This document shows, one piece after another, positions 1 to 10,815 of a DNA stretch of 64,000 nt. This stretch comes from Mesorhabditis belari (Eukaryota > Nematoda > Chromadorea > Rhabditida > Rhabditidae): contig CAUEEP010000916.1 in assembly GCA_958450365.1 (NCBI GenBank), positions 248,001-312,000 on the forward strand, read 5' to 3'. The notes beneath the pieces are model-generated. The model had not been told where the DNA came from and searched no databases. It saw only the letters and a program-made list of their open reading frames with translations. Both the position numbers and the translations under genes were made by a program. Every line of letters begins with the position of its first letter. Position 1 is the stretch's first letter.

Positions 1-562
1 AATTCGTTGATTGATTGATTGATTGATTGATTCGCCTTTGATTGATTGATTCGTTTTGATTGATTGATTGATTCTGATTGATTGATTGATTGATTGATTC
101 GTTTTGATTGATTGATTTGTTTTGACTGATTGATTGATTGATTCTGATTGATTGATTGATTGATTCGTTTTGATTGATTGATTTGTTTGACTGATTTGAC
201 TGATTGATTGATTGATTCTGATTGATTGATTGATTGATTGATTCGTTTTGATTGATTGATTTGTTTTGATTGATTGATTTGTTTTGACTGATTGATTGAT
301 TGATTCATTTGATTGATTGATTTGTATTTAGCAATTGATTGAATTGAATTAATTCGATTGATAATTGATTGATTGATTCGTTTGTTAATTAATTTGTTTG
401 ATTATTGATTGAGTTCTGATTGATTGATTGATTGGTTAATTCTGATTGATTGATTGGTAATTGATTGATTCGATTGGTTGATTGATTGATTGATTGATTC
501 TGATTGATTGATTGGTTCGTTTGACTGATTGATTGATTGGTTCGTTTTGATTGATTGATTCT

Positions 563-602
<40 letters not shown>

Positions 603-645
603 CGTTTTGATTGATTCATTCATTCATTCAAATTGATTCATTTGA
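1..645. repeat. TGAT-type microsatellite
   Basis: Almost continuous 4-bp ATTG/TGAT repeats with interspersed TTCGTTTTGATT variants, decaying near 645. It lies downstream of the 3' end of the MFS transporter gene. Frames open on the minus strand (about 389-623) consist only of Asn-Gln-Ser repeats and are artefacts. Confidence 0.95.
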
Positions 646-914
646 TCATTGTGATTACGGTAGGCAGAAGAATTTATTCACATCTCGAATCTCATTTTTG
701 TTTTTTGATACCCGTTAAAATAAAGTTTAAAAAAGTAAAGAGTAATTCTCAAGGAAATCGACAGAAATCGTGAAAAATAAAAAGCTCAAAAACGTAACAT
801 TGCACAGAGAATAAAAATAAACAAAGCAATTGTTTTGAATCGATCAAAATTTACATTTAAAAGTCAAAATTACAGTAATTTAGTGTAATCGTTTCCTAAA
901 TGGCGGCCTCATAG

Positions 915-3900
915 CTACTTGTACGGAGCTAAAATCGGATAAAAAGCGATCCAGACGAAAATCGCGATCGCCGTGAAAATCACATTCGAAAACCAGAGCC
1001 AACTCTGGCCAAACTCCGTGAAAATTGTCCTGAAAGTACAGCTAGTACAACTTTTACTAGTACAATACAATTTTTACTTGTACAATAGTTATTATATTAT
1101 AAACGGTATTGCCACGTTTACTAGTAGAAGTGATTACAGTGAATTTTTCAGTGAATTACAGTGAATTAAAGAACTCACGATGCATAAATCGGTCCACCAA
1201 TCATCATGATATCTTCAATGAAAATGTAGACTCCTTGCATTACATTCTGAAAGTTTAAATTCAAATAAGTTTATCAGATTTCAAAACGATTTTATTTTCT
1301 CTAATAGTAGTGAACCCTGGGCGTCGCCTAAATTGCTCGAAATCTCGAGAACCGCTTATCAGAACCTATCGATGTGGGGTCGGAAAATGTAGCTGACGAT
1401 GAGATCTTGTGGGGGATTTGAATGTTGAGCTTCTGTAAAAACTTTGAAAGCCGTAAAATAGTCATCAACTCGGCTCTACTCGGGGTGCACTACTATTAGA
1501 GAGAATACGGCAATCAGCAAAAGATATCCTACTTAAATGTACACAGAAAATATGCACATTTTTGTCTAATCTCAATCCAAAATCCTTTTGTGATTTCAAC
1601 ACTTCAATACGGTTCGATTCCAGCGGCTAGAAAATTTAGATCTTTTTCCATATACTGTATTCTCTCTAATAGTAGTGTACCCAAAGCTTCGCCTAAATTG
1701 CTCGAAATCTCGAGAACCGCTTATCAGAACCTATCGATGTGGGGTTGGAAAATGTAGCTGACGATGAGATCTTGTGGGGGATTTGAGTGTTGAGATTCTG
1801 TGAAAGCTTGGAAACTGTAAAATCGTGATCAACTCGACACTACTACTTAGAGAAAATACGGTGAATTGATCGATTTGAAGCAGGAATCTTGTTTTTACTT
1901 TATTCAATTTAAAGCATGCCTATCAGATTTCTATTTCTTTTTTTTACAAACTATTTAACCTTGTCCCTAGGAGACACGCTTTAGAAAACTCTCAAGATAA
2001 AGGAACACACTCTGCTCACACTCTGGTTTGGTGTTGCTCATTCTACTTTTGTGAGAATCTCAAAAACCGCTTATCAGAACCTATCCATTTGGGGTTGGAA
2101 AATGTAGCTGATGATGAGATCTAGTGGGGGATTTGAGTGTTGAGCTTCTGCAAAAGCTTCAAAACCGTAAAATAGTCACCAACTCGGCTCGCCGGGGTGC
2201 ACTACTATTAGAGAAAATACGGTAACCACATTCCGATTTGAGCACTTTTTTTTTCAGAGAATTTTCAGAGAAATCTATTTTGGATGCAAAAGGCAAAAGA
2301 TAGATCATTTTAAAAGAAATCTCTTCAGTGTGTGATCATAGTTTTAAAACAAAAGCATAATCCCATAGTTCTCAAAATTTTCTTTTGTTTTTACCTGATC
2401 AACATCGCCGAGCACTTTTGAGTAGATCGTATCAATGGAGATCATCGCGAATGGAAGACCAACGCCCATCACAAGTACCTAAGAAAGAACTTGTTATATA
2501 GGAATGTTGGCATCAGTCTTGACCCGAAAAGTCTTGTCCGCTTTTCTTTTCTTAAAGGTTACTTTTTGAACTGAATAAAGAATCAATAAATCTATGGTTT
2601 CTTTTATCAGAAAGTCATATTATTTATTTACAAATTGATCCTTTAAGAAATTCTGGAAAGCTCGCGTTAATTCATTTTTTTTTTCAAGCAATCAAAAATG
2701 CTAAAACTTAACGTTCCAATTTGAGAACTTTTTGTCCTTAAAGTGGAACTTTAAGGACAAAAAGATTTGACTTTAAGGACTTTTTGATCAGAGAAATTGC
2801 TCTTTAAGAAATTCTGAAAGCCTTGCGTTAATTAATTCTTTTTTTTAAAGGTTTGAAATCGAGTAGTCAAAAACGATAAAACTTAAGGCTCCGTTTTGAG
2901 CACTTTTTTGTCAAATCTATTGGGTTGTCCAGTTATGAATGCGCGTTTTTTTACTATATTTGTAAATTTCTCAAGATATCGAACAGATGTATATGAGTGT
3001 TTTATATCATTCGAAAGCTGAACATCTCCTCTACATTTTGATATTAGGTTGATGCATAAGTGTTTTTGTTCTTTTTCGTCTGCCGTTTCAAGCCAACAAA
3101 TGCACCAATTAAACTACGGTTGATTTCATTAGAAAAACCAATTTTTTTTTCTGCAAAATAACATTAAAACGGGTTTAAAAATATTTAATGCCTGGATTTT
3201 CTTGAGAGTATGAAGTCGGGTAGTCAAAAAGGGCTAACTCGATGATGCGGTTTAGGCTCAGGCTCAGGCTCAGGCTCAGGCTAAGCCTCAGCCTAAGCCT
3301 GAGCCTGAGCCTGAGCGGTTTAGACACCTTAGCTAAAGAAAACCTATCTTCGTGTCAATAGATAAAAGATAGAGAAAAAAAACGTTTGATATTTCGCCAA
3401 AATTTCAGAGAAATTCATTCAGCCAATTTTTCCGTAGAGTTTTTTATAGATTTTTACGAAAAAGGCGTTTTTCACTCTCGAATTTGCTTGAAAGTGAACC
3501 GAAATTCATTTAAAAAGATGCAAATTGAGCAAAAAAACACTTTTTTTTATAGAGCAAACTATAGATTAATTCGTGAATTTGTTACTTTTTAACAGAAGTA
3601 CGAAAAAAACGAAAAGACTTATGCATCAACCTATTATAAAAAGCTTTGGAATTTGTTCAACTTTTTGCGAAATTGACTGCACAAAGGGAGAAGTCGTTTT
3701 CGAAAAAACCCACTCCAGCTTAGCTATTCCTCAAGTTTTATGGTGTAAAATAACCGCCCAGAAAAGAAAAGAAAAGTAAAGATGCTCTGAAATTGTTATA
3801 TTTTTAAAAAAGTTGTATTGATATAACTATTGGCCAAACATCAAACGGTTAACTCAATTTGAGCGGAGCCAAAACTTGATCCAAAGGCACCTTTTCCATT

Positions 3901-6900
3901 TTTTGGCCACCTCTTCTTCTGTGCAGTCAATTTGCCCAAAAAGCTCGACAAATTCAAAAGCTTTTTATATCAAAATGTAGAGGAGATCTTCAGCTTTCGA
4001 ATAATACTCATATACAGTAGCGGACATTAACTTACGATATTTTTTCTTCTTATCATAATTTTTTTTATAAACACGCAAATGAGCTAAAAATCAAACTAAT
4101 TGTGTAAAAACAATTGTATTTTGATATTCTGAGTTCAAAAACTTAATAGCATTAAAAAAAATTCTTTTGGAACAAATTTATTAAAACATTAACTGACATT
4201 AACTTACGATATTTTGAAAAACGAACTAATTTTTGTTATGTTGATTTGCTATACTTTATTTTTTGTTTGTTTATAATTTAATCTTTATTTATTTTCATTT
4301 TTAGAGATGGGAAGAGGAAAACAGGTGTCAACGGAGAAACGGGAGGGTGTGCTGCGACTTCACCAGCAACAGATCAAACAAGAGACGATCGCCCAACTTT
4401 TATCGATAACCCAGAGTACTGTTGTTAATTTTTTTTGCTTTATTTGTTGGAGCTTGTTTTTTCAAAATATCGTAAGTTAATGTCGTCGCGAGTTTTAATA
4501 AATTTGTTCCAAAAAGAACTTTTTTAATGCTATTAAGTTTTTGAACTCAGAATATCAAAATACAATTGTTTTTACACAATTAGTTTGATTTTTAGCTCAT
4601 TTGCGTGTTTAGAAAAAAAATTATGATAAGAAGAAAAAATATCGTAAGTTAATGTCCGCTACTGTATATCTTTTTCTTGATTTCGGTATCTTGAGAAATT
4701 TATAAAATAGTAAAAAACGAGCATTCATAACTGGACAACCCAATATTTTGATATCAAAAGACAAAAGATAGAGAATGAAAAGTTAAGTGGATAGACAAAT
4801 TTTCAGAGAAATTCATTCAGCCGATTTCATTCTATGTCGATTGTAAGGATTTTAGGAAAAAAACAAAATGAAAAGTTGCTTTAAACGGACTCAAATTTGC
4901 TTAAAAATGAGCTAAATGAGCTAAATGAGCTAAATGAAATCGTTAATTCATTTTTATTTAAAGAAAACTATCAGCTAACTGATCAGCTAATTATTCATTT
5001 ATAAATGAAAATTTGAAAGAGAGATTTTCGAGATTTTCTTTCCGGGCTTTCCGGCTATTCCGGCTAAACCAATAGAACATTTTAAAGCGAATTGACTTCA
5101 AGAAAGCCTAGGGTTTTAGTCTTGGCTACAAATATTTGCCATACGACTTTGTATTGATCAAGTTAGAGCCTCGATTTTACTCTCTTCCATCCACCCACCA
5201 CAATCGGGATCCAAAAGACGGCGGGCATGGCTTTCTCGGTGAAGCACCATGAGTAGACGTTCGGATCACAACCGGAACCAGTTGTTGCTAAATTATACAA
5301 CTAAAAAAGAGCATATTTCTTTTCATTTCATTTTTCCTACAAATCTTTACAGCATTTCCATAGCATTTCCTTAGCATTCCCTTAGCATTTCCTTAGCATT
5401 TCCTTAGCATTCCCATAGCATTTCCATAGCATTTCCCTAGCATTTCCTTAGAATTTCCTTAGAATTTCCTTAGAATTTCCTTAACATTTCCTTAGAATTT
5501 CCTTAGAATTTCCTTAGCATTTCCTTAGCATTTCCTTAGCATTCCCTTAGCATTTCCATAACATTTCCTTAGCATCCTTAGCATTCCCTTAGCATTTCAA
5601 CTTTTCATCCCACAAAACCAACCATTGTATAGCGGAAGTGGTTGCGAGAGAGTCGGCCATGGATAGGTCAACACGTAGAGGAGGACAGAGATTAACAAAC
5701 CAATTAGGTACGAGAAACGAGCCGATACACTGTAAAAACAAAAGTCTCTCTTTTTTTGGTTTCATTTTGATCTCACTGTTGAACTCAATTTGGGGGATTT
5801 ATGAGGATAAAGTGAGTGAAATGGAGTAGAAGTGGACTTTGCTCAAGTTTGCAAACGATTTTGGGACGAACGGCTTCTCTTTTTTCTTTGCAAGACTATC
5901 ACTTAAGTTTAGGTACTTAAAGAATATTTTTGCAAACGAAAAAAACAAACTAGTGGCCAAGCTTTCCAAAAATGTAGATACACGAGACGGTGATACTCAA
6001 AACGCCGACAAAAATATGAGAAATCGATGAGATGAGAACTGTCTTTTGGCCATCCCAATTGAATGCCATCATGAATAATGGGGAGGCGATTCTAGAATAC
6101 TATATAGAAATCTTTATATATATGTATATAATATAACAGATTCTAGACCCTGTCCGTTTGTCTGTCTGTCTGTCTGTCCGTCTGTCTTGTCTGTCTGCTT
6201 CTCCGTCTGTCTGTCCGTCTGTCTTGTCTGTCTGTCGGTCTGTCTGCCTGTCCGTCCGTCTGTCTGTCTGTCTGTCTGCCTATCCGTCCGTCTGTCTTGT
6301 CTGTCTGTCGGTCTGTCTGCTTGTCCGTCTGTCTGTCTGTCGTCTGTTTTCGTCTGCTTCTCTGTCTTCGTTGTTGTGTCTGCCTATCCGTCCCGTCTGT
6401 CCGTTGTTTGTCTGTCTGCTTCTCCGTCGTCTGTCCGTCTGTCTTCTGTCTGCTATCTCGTCTGTCTGTCCGTCTGTCTTGTCTGTCTGCTTCTCCGTCT
6501 GTCTGCCTATCCGTCTGTCTGTCCGTCTGTCTGTCTGTCTGCCTATCCGTCTGTCTGCCTATCCGTCCGTCTGTCTTGTCTGTCTGTCGGTCTGTCTGCT
6601 TGTCCGTCTGTCTGTCCGTCTGTCTGTCTGACTGTCCGTCGCTGTCGCTACCGGACACTCTGTACAATGGTACTACAGTACTTGTCTTTAAACTTTTACA
6701 GATATCATTGTGTATGAATGAAATGGATATCATTGCGTCAAGTAGACTGGTATCATAGTCAATAAACTATTTGATTTGTTCCAAGTTTCTTTCCCCATTT
6801 CCCGACCCTCAAAACTTACGTTGCAATGGCGACAATGCTCAAATGTGACATCATCTTTTGATACCAACACACCAAGATTAGGGGCCATTTGATATCCTTT

Positions 6901-8658
6901 CTCCCCAGGAATTCTTTCACTTTTCCGATTATCGATTGAGAATAAACTGAAATATTTTGTTATCAAATCACTCAATTTCTTGTTCACTTTTAGCTTTTTG
7001 CGGTCTTTCCTTTCCGGTTTCCACCCAGAAAACGGCGACTACATAGATGGCAATGATGTTCGTTAGGAGAGCACACGAAATCGGTGCTGAGTAGATGTTG
7101 AAACGGAGCTGAGTTTGGATTTTATTTGATTTCAATTCAGGGATTTTCTAGGCCAGGTCAGGTCCAGATCTGACTTCTGGGACTTCTGGGACGTGGGACA
7201 TTTTAACCTAAGTTTACTCTGTTCAGTTGGACACGTCGGTTCTTTTGGCGCCGGGATTACCGGCTGGTCGGCGCCAGGATTACCGGCTGGTCGGCGCCGG
7301 GATTCGAACCCGCGACCTCTCGCTTACGATCGGCGAATGAATGTCTACCAATGAGCTACACCGACAAAACATTATGAAAATCAATACTTAGTAGGTCCTC
7401 GGCGAGCCGCAATTACTGCTTGAATTCTCCTTGGCATGCTGTCGACCAGATCATGATCCAGGTAGGGTCTTATGCCTTATTGCTTCACTCACCTTTCCAG
7501 GAATGATCTCGTAGCCGGGATACTTGATCCTAGTGAAGCACAGTTGGATTACTAAAATAGAAATAGTATATAAGTCCCGAAAGATTTATCTACTTGGCCC
7601 GCAAACGATCGAGATCAAATGGGCCACCGTGCTCACAGCATAGGCTCTTGAGCGATCTTTTGGATGTGAGACATCGGCGATATAGCCACGAAGGAGGGTT
7701 GTTGAGCCTGGATAGGATCAATGAATAAGATTAGTTTACAAAATTCATATTTCTCTAGTCTGACAACTGTAAAACTCACTTGATCCGACTCCAAAAAGAA
7801 AATAACAGGCCAACATCCAGTAGCGTCGATTCTCCGGGATAAACTCGACGCAGAGATACATGCATACACCGAGAAGCGCCATCAAACGACCGACCATCAA
7901 TGGCCAGCTGGAAAAAGATATTCAATCAATAGATCTACATAGAATACACAAATTTTCTGGACAATCAGTCACCAAACACAGTCATCAACTAGCTTTGGAT
8001 TTATAAAAACGGTTATGGAAATAACCTACAGTACCTACCGTAACCTACAGTACCTACCGTAACCTACAGTACCTACCGTAACCTACAGTACCTATCGTAA
8101 CCTACAGTAACCTACCTAATAGTCACTTGACATTTTTTCGTTGAGGATCTTTCAACTCACCGACACTTCCCTAGCTTGTAACCCCAATAGGAAAAGGCGA
8201 GCGCAAAGAACGCGTGTCCCGTTCGCGATGATGATGTGACAAAGCCGAAAAATTGCGTTGTCGCCGCCTTGTCAATCTGAAAGCAGCTGAAAAATGAAAA
8301 GGAAAAAGTGAAATGATGAAATGATCGAACCGCCGACCTTCTGTGCGTTAGACAGATGTGATCACCACTACACCACCGGACCACCAGACTTTTGCGGTCT
8401 CGTAAGACACTTACCTGATGCATATACGGCCATTCGCTCATGCCAATCACGGTGTTCTCGACGGCGCAAAGGAACCTGGAAAAGTTGATTTGTTTGATAA
8501 GCGGAAATTTGCATATGATTTGAGAAATTTGAGTGGGTTTTATCGTTTTGCATTTAAAAGCGAAATCTTTCCCGCAAAAACACCAACCACATCAAGCCGG
8601 CGATTCCGATTTTGCGCCAATTCGTTGGCGGCAAATTGTCCTCGTCGACGGTGCTCAT
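915..8658 (-). CDS. MFS transporter, MFSD8/CLN7-like
   Basis: Fourteen exons (5' to 3'): 8658-8588, 8475-8415, 8276-8161, 7907-7780, 7707-7594, 7551-7493, 7108-6988, 6946-6820, 6091-5951, 5729-5623, 5287-5199, 2478-2395, 1246-1179, 1029-915. They join to 467 codons (466 residues plus stop) with all phases matching. The protein is hydrophobic throughout. Near the N-terminus it reads FLCAVENTVIGMSEWPY, then a loop with RGYIADVSHPKDRSRAYA, a typical MFS TM4-5 signature of the MFSD8 group. Later come QKMMSHLSIVAIAT, LPFAMISIDTIYSK and VMQGVYIF, and a last helix ends FYPILAPYK. MFSD8 is a lysosomal membrane protein, so a lysosomal or endosomal transporter role is inferred. The start is the ATG at 8658, 13 bases after a TTTCAG acceptor, which may be a trans-splice site. 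Least certain are the weak donors of exons 1 and 11; exon 11 could extend to about 5181. Introns hold many mobile elements. Confidence 0.72.
1294..1510 (+). repeat. MITE family A, copy 1
   Basis: Ends match the inverted pair TCTCTAATAGTAGTG and CACTACTATTAGAGAGAA, and the outer end runs into ATACGG. The core holds GAACCGCTTATCAGAACC and GATGAGATCTTGTGGGGG. Further copies are at 1653-1861, 2040-2222 and 11600-11743, and a related composite is at 10058-10867. The copy lies in the last long intron of the transporter. Confidence 0.75.
1653..1861 (+). repeat. MITE family A, copy 2
   Basis: Same core and inverted ends as the copy at 1294-1510. The left end is preserved as TGTATTCTCTCTAATAG. The two copies are direct repeats about 360 bp apart. 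Confidence 0.75.
2040..2222 (+). repeat. MITE family A, copy 3, left end lost
   Basis: Keeps the core (AACCGCTTATCAGAACC and the GATGAGATC block) and the right end CACTACTATTAGAGAAAA, but its left TIR is unrecognisable. It is the third head-to-tail copy in the same intron. Confidence 0.7.
2729..2766. repeat. short perfect inverted repeat
   Basis: The arms are CTTTTTGTCCTTAAAGT and its exact complement, around a loop of a few bases. A third partial copy of the arm follows at about 2772-2788. It is intronic, with no function assigned. Confidence 0.7.
3045..3634. mobile_element. mariner-type MITE (family C), copy 1
   Basis: The ends TTAGGTTGATGCATAAG and CTTATGCATCAACCTAT are flanked by TA on both sides. 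Almost the same sequence occurs at 10076-10596 (521 bp). This copy is longer because of a palindromic insertion at 3255-3314. The TIR type is that of mariner-like elements. No transposase is present, so the element is non-autonomous. Confidence 0.88.
3247..3322. mobile_element. 60-bp palindromic insertion with 8-bp duplication
   Basis: Absent from the sister copy at 10076-10596. The insert (3255-3314) consists of inverted AGGCTC-type hexamers that form an almost perfect hairpin. It is bounded by GCGGTTTA on both sides (3247-3254 and 3315-3322). An 8-bp target duplication is typical of hAT elements; the assignment is inference. Confidence 0.7.
4015..4664 (+). mobile_element. internally deleted Tc1/mariner-like element
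   Basis: TA-flanked, with a long TIR starting CAGTAGCGGACATTAACTTA and ending with its inverse. Most of the 650 bp is inverted repeat. The middle retains the first part of a transposase gene (4307-4480). The empty target can be read in the family B copy at 30991-31564. Confidence 0.85.
4307..4480 (+). pseudogene. truncated Tc1/mariner transposase N-terminus
   Basis: Fifty-seven codons open with MGRGKQVSTEKREGV and then a helix-turn-helix-like stretch QETIAQLLSITQSTVV, as in the DNA-binding N-terminus of Tc1-like transposases. The frame then runs directly into the 3' TIR, so the catalytic domain has been deleted. A TTTTTAG acceptor-like sequence lies just before the ATG. Confidence 0.65.
5345..5600. 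repeat. 11-bp tandem repeat array
   Basis: About 22 imperfect copies of CATTTCCTTAG with CATTCCCTTAG and GAATTTCCTTA variants, inside a transporter intron. The array ends just before exon 10. Confidence 0.9.
6136..6640. repeat. TGTC/TCTG microsatellite
   Basis: About 500 bp of CTGTCTGTCTGTCCGTCTGT variants in a transporter intron. Long frames are open on both strands only because the repeat lacks stop codons. Confidence 0.95.
7238..7300. repeat. GC-rich short tandem repeat beside tRNA-like sequence
   Basis: Three tandem units near GGCGCCGGGATTACCGGCTG, the last merging into the T-arm end of the tRNA-like sequence. This suggests the repeat grew from that end. Confidence 0.65.
7290..7365 (-). 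tRNA. tRNA-like sequence (possible SINE head or tRNA pseudogene)
   Basis: Seventy-six bases on the minus strand start GTCGGTGTAGCTCATTGGTA and end CGCCGAC. The acceptor arms pair over 7 bp with one G-T. The T-arm (GCGGGTTCGAATCCCGG) pairs at 4 of 5. The anticodon stem pairs around an oversized 9-base loop, and the D-stem pairs poorly. Boxes A and B are visible. The abnormal loop and D-arm argue against a working tRNA. It lies in a transporter intron. Confidence 0.45.
8030..8118. repeat. CCTACAGTACCTACCGTAA minisatellite
   Basis: Tandem 19-20 bp units in the intron between transporter exons 3 and 4. A further copy and a half lies at about 8696-8728 upstream of the start codon. Confidence 0.9.
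8310..8382 (-). pseudogene. degenerate tRNA-Val(AAC)
   Basis: The minus strand carries GGTCCGG, GTGTAGTGGTGATCAC and an anticodon arm with loop CTAACGC (anticodon AAC), closely following eukaryotic tRNA-Val. After the T-loop GGTTCGATC the 3' T-stem and the acceptor strand are replaced by unrelated AT-rich bases. The cloverleaf cannot close, so this is a pseudogene within a transporter intron. Confidence 0.65.
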
Positions 8659-8726
8659 ACTCGACTTGTCATCTGAAATCTAGCTATAGATCTAACTACA
8701 GTACCTACCGTAACCTACAGTATCTA

Positions 8727-8957
8727 CCTAATAGTACCGTCATAATGACAGTGCGCAGTGTTGCATAGTCTAACTTTGAACGCGTTTTTCTCGACACTGG
8801 TTCAAGCTAAAATGCGCGCTTAGGTATCAAAAAATAGCTGAGCTTCAGGGCTATTTTTTGAAAACACGAACGCTTTGAAAAAATACTACATACTAAAAAA
8901 ACTTTGCGACTACGCGACTATACGAGAGCGTGGGTACTATTTACAGTATTTATGGTA
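8727..8957 (+). repeat. family D dispersed repeat, copy 1
   Basis: Shares most of its length with 11983-12253, including CAAAAAATAGCTGA, TTTGCGACTACGCGACT and terminal bases related to TACCGTAAATACTGTA and its inverse. It is probably a MITE. Confidence 0.8.
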
Positions 8958-9874
8958 GCTTGATTTGATTACTCTCTCAAGCTTCTATCAATCCATAAAT
9001 GCCTTTCAAGCTTTAATCTCCTCTCATTTTCTCTTTTCGATATCTTCATTCAATTCTCGTTTCACTTAAACGAACCCAATTGATAGGGAATCGAGTCGAA
9101 AGTGGCTTTTGGCGCGTTTTTTCGAATCTCGTAGCTGTGATCGGATTTCAACTCGATTAACACCATTCTAGATTTAGGCTTTAAAAGGATTTTAGGCTTT
9201 AAAAGGATTTTAGGCTTTAAAAAATTGAAAATTTCGAAAGAAATTTGTTTTCTAAAAGCTTATTTACACAAATTAAATTTGCATTTTAAAAAAAAAAAAG
9301 AATGAAAAACAAAACTTTTATTTGACATTTGACAAAACATTTGAATCATTTCTGGGAAATGAAAAATTGAGCACTTTGTTGCAATGAGCAATTTGAGCAC
9401 TTTTTTTTAGCAAATATACCCCAAAATCTATCTATATTATCGTGTTTTTCCGAAAAAGATTAGATAAATATTTTTTTTGTCGTATTTGTGTGCATAGAGA
9501 ATCCAAAAATGGACAAATTGACGTATACAAACGAGGATTTTTGTTTGTTCTGGCGAAAATCGGCGTTAAAAAGCCAATGAGAAGACTGAACTTGACGGGG
9601 ATTGGGAAATTTTATCCATAACAAATGGGAAATCCGTATCAAATGTGAAATTAAACCCCCAAAAATGACAGACAGAGACAGAGCTTTTCGTGGACAGAGA
9701 CAGACAGAGACAGACATAGAACGGGTTTGCTTAGTAAAGAGCTGAATTTGAGCATAGAGATCATTTTGGAAATGTTTCGCTGCACAAAAAAACTTGGTTT
9801 AAGGTTTAAGTAAGAATTAAGAAACAAGCTTTGAATCGAATCAGATTAAAATGAAATAGAAAAGGCAAAAACTG

Positions 9875-9940
9875 AGGGTAATTTACGAAAGCTACCCGGT
9901 AATATATTTCATTTTACGGGTAGCTTTCATAAATTACCCT
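9875..9940. repeat. perfect-looking foldback, 23-bp arms
   Basis: The arms AGGGTAATTTACGAAAGCTA... and their inverse (one mismatch) are separated by about 20 bases of AT-rich loop. This is a strong potential hairpin of unknown role. Confidence 0.8.
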
Positions 9941-10075
9941 AAATAACACATTATTCTCTAATTTTCGTTTAGAATTTTGTGGTTCGTTCGTTAGGGGAGT
10001 AAATTTGCATTAAAGCTTACATTCTCTTTAAATTCGAATAAAGTTTCGTGTTTGTTTACCGTATTCTCTCTAATA

Positions 10076-10596
10076 TTAGGTTGATGCATAAGTCTTTTCG
10101 TTCCTTTTCGTCTGCCGTTTCAAGCCAACAAATGCACCAATTAAACTACGGTTGATTTCATTAGAAAAAGCAATTATTTTTCTGCAAAATAACATTAAAA
10201 CGGGTTTAAAAATATTTAATGCCTGGATTTTCTTGAGAGTATGAAGTCGGGTAGTCAAAAAGGGCTAACTCGATGATGCGGTTTAGACACCTTAGCTAAA
10301 GAAAACCTATCTTCGTGTCAATAGATAAAAGATAGAGAAAAAAAACGTTTGATATTTCGCCAAAATTTCAGAGAAATTCATTCAGCCAATTTTTCCGTAG
10401 AGTTTTTTATAGATTTTTACGAAAAAGGCGTTTTTCACTCTCGAATTTGCTTGAAAGTGAACCGAAATTCATTTAAAAAGATGCAAATTGAACAAAAAAA
10501 CACTTTTTTTATAGAGCAAACTATAGATTAATTCGTGAATTTGTTACTTTTTAACAGAAGTACGAAAAAAACGAAAAGACTTATGCATCAACCTAA
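10076..10596. mobile_element. mariner-type MITE (family C), copy 2
   Basis: The TTAGGTTGATGCATAAG inverted termini are flanked by TA. It is nearly identical to 3045-3634 apart from the palindromic insertion there. There is no coding capacity. Confidence 0.88.
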
Positions 10597-10599
10597 TAG

Positions 10600-10815
10600 T
10601 ATTGCACTCTTTAATAGCACTCTCTAATAGTAGTGCACTCTCTAATAGTATTGCACTCTCTAATACTAGTGCACTCTCTAATAGTAGTGCACTCTCTAAT
10701 AGTATTGCACTCTCTAATACTAGTGCACTCTCTAATAGTAGTGCACTCTCTAATAGTATTGCACTCTCTAATACTAGTGCACTCTCTAATAGTAGTGCAC
10801 TCTCTAATAGTATTG
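10600..10815. repeat. 18-bp tandem array with 54-bp higher-order period
   Basis: Twelve units of TGCACTCTCTAATAGTAG cycle through three variants (ending TAGTAG, TAGTAT and TACTAG), giving a regular 54-bp period repeated about four times. Open frames on both strands follow from the lack of stops. Confidence 0.93.

Larger units (their letters stand above)
2930..4743. mobile_element. TA-flanked MITE (family B) split by two nested insertions
   Basis: The outer ends are TTGGGTTGTCCAGTTATGAA and its inverted copy, flanked by TA. An uninterrupted relative of 574 bp lies at 30991-31564. Here the span is 1814 bp because two other TA-inserting elements (3045-3634 and 4015-4664) landed inside. Subtracting them and their TA duplications leaves about 570 bp, in good agreement with the empty copy. 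Confidence 0.88.
8659..10057. other. intergenic repeats; no gene seen
   Basis: No exon-like coding stretch could be supported. The interval holds the family D repeat (8727-8957), three tandem TTTTAGGCTTTAAAAGGA units at about 9172-9222 and a foldback at 9875-9940. The first few hundred bases should contain the transporter promoter; I saw no clear TATA box. Confidence 0.6.

Noticed and set aside
389..623. Asn-Gln-Ser-rich minus-strand frames
   Set aside because: Encoded by the TGAT repeat; low complexity with no gene context.
6143..6758. Open frames of 150-200 codons on both strands
   Set aside because: They are products of a TGTC microsatellite without stop codons; residues are only Cys/Leu/Ser/Val/Arg or Asp/Arg/Gln/Thr repeats.
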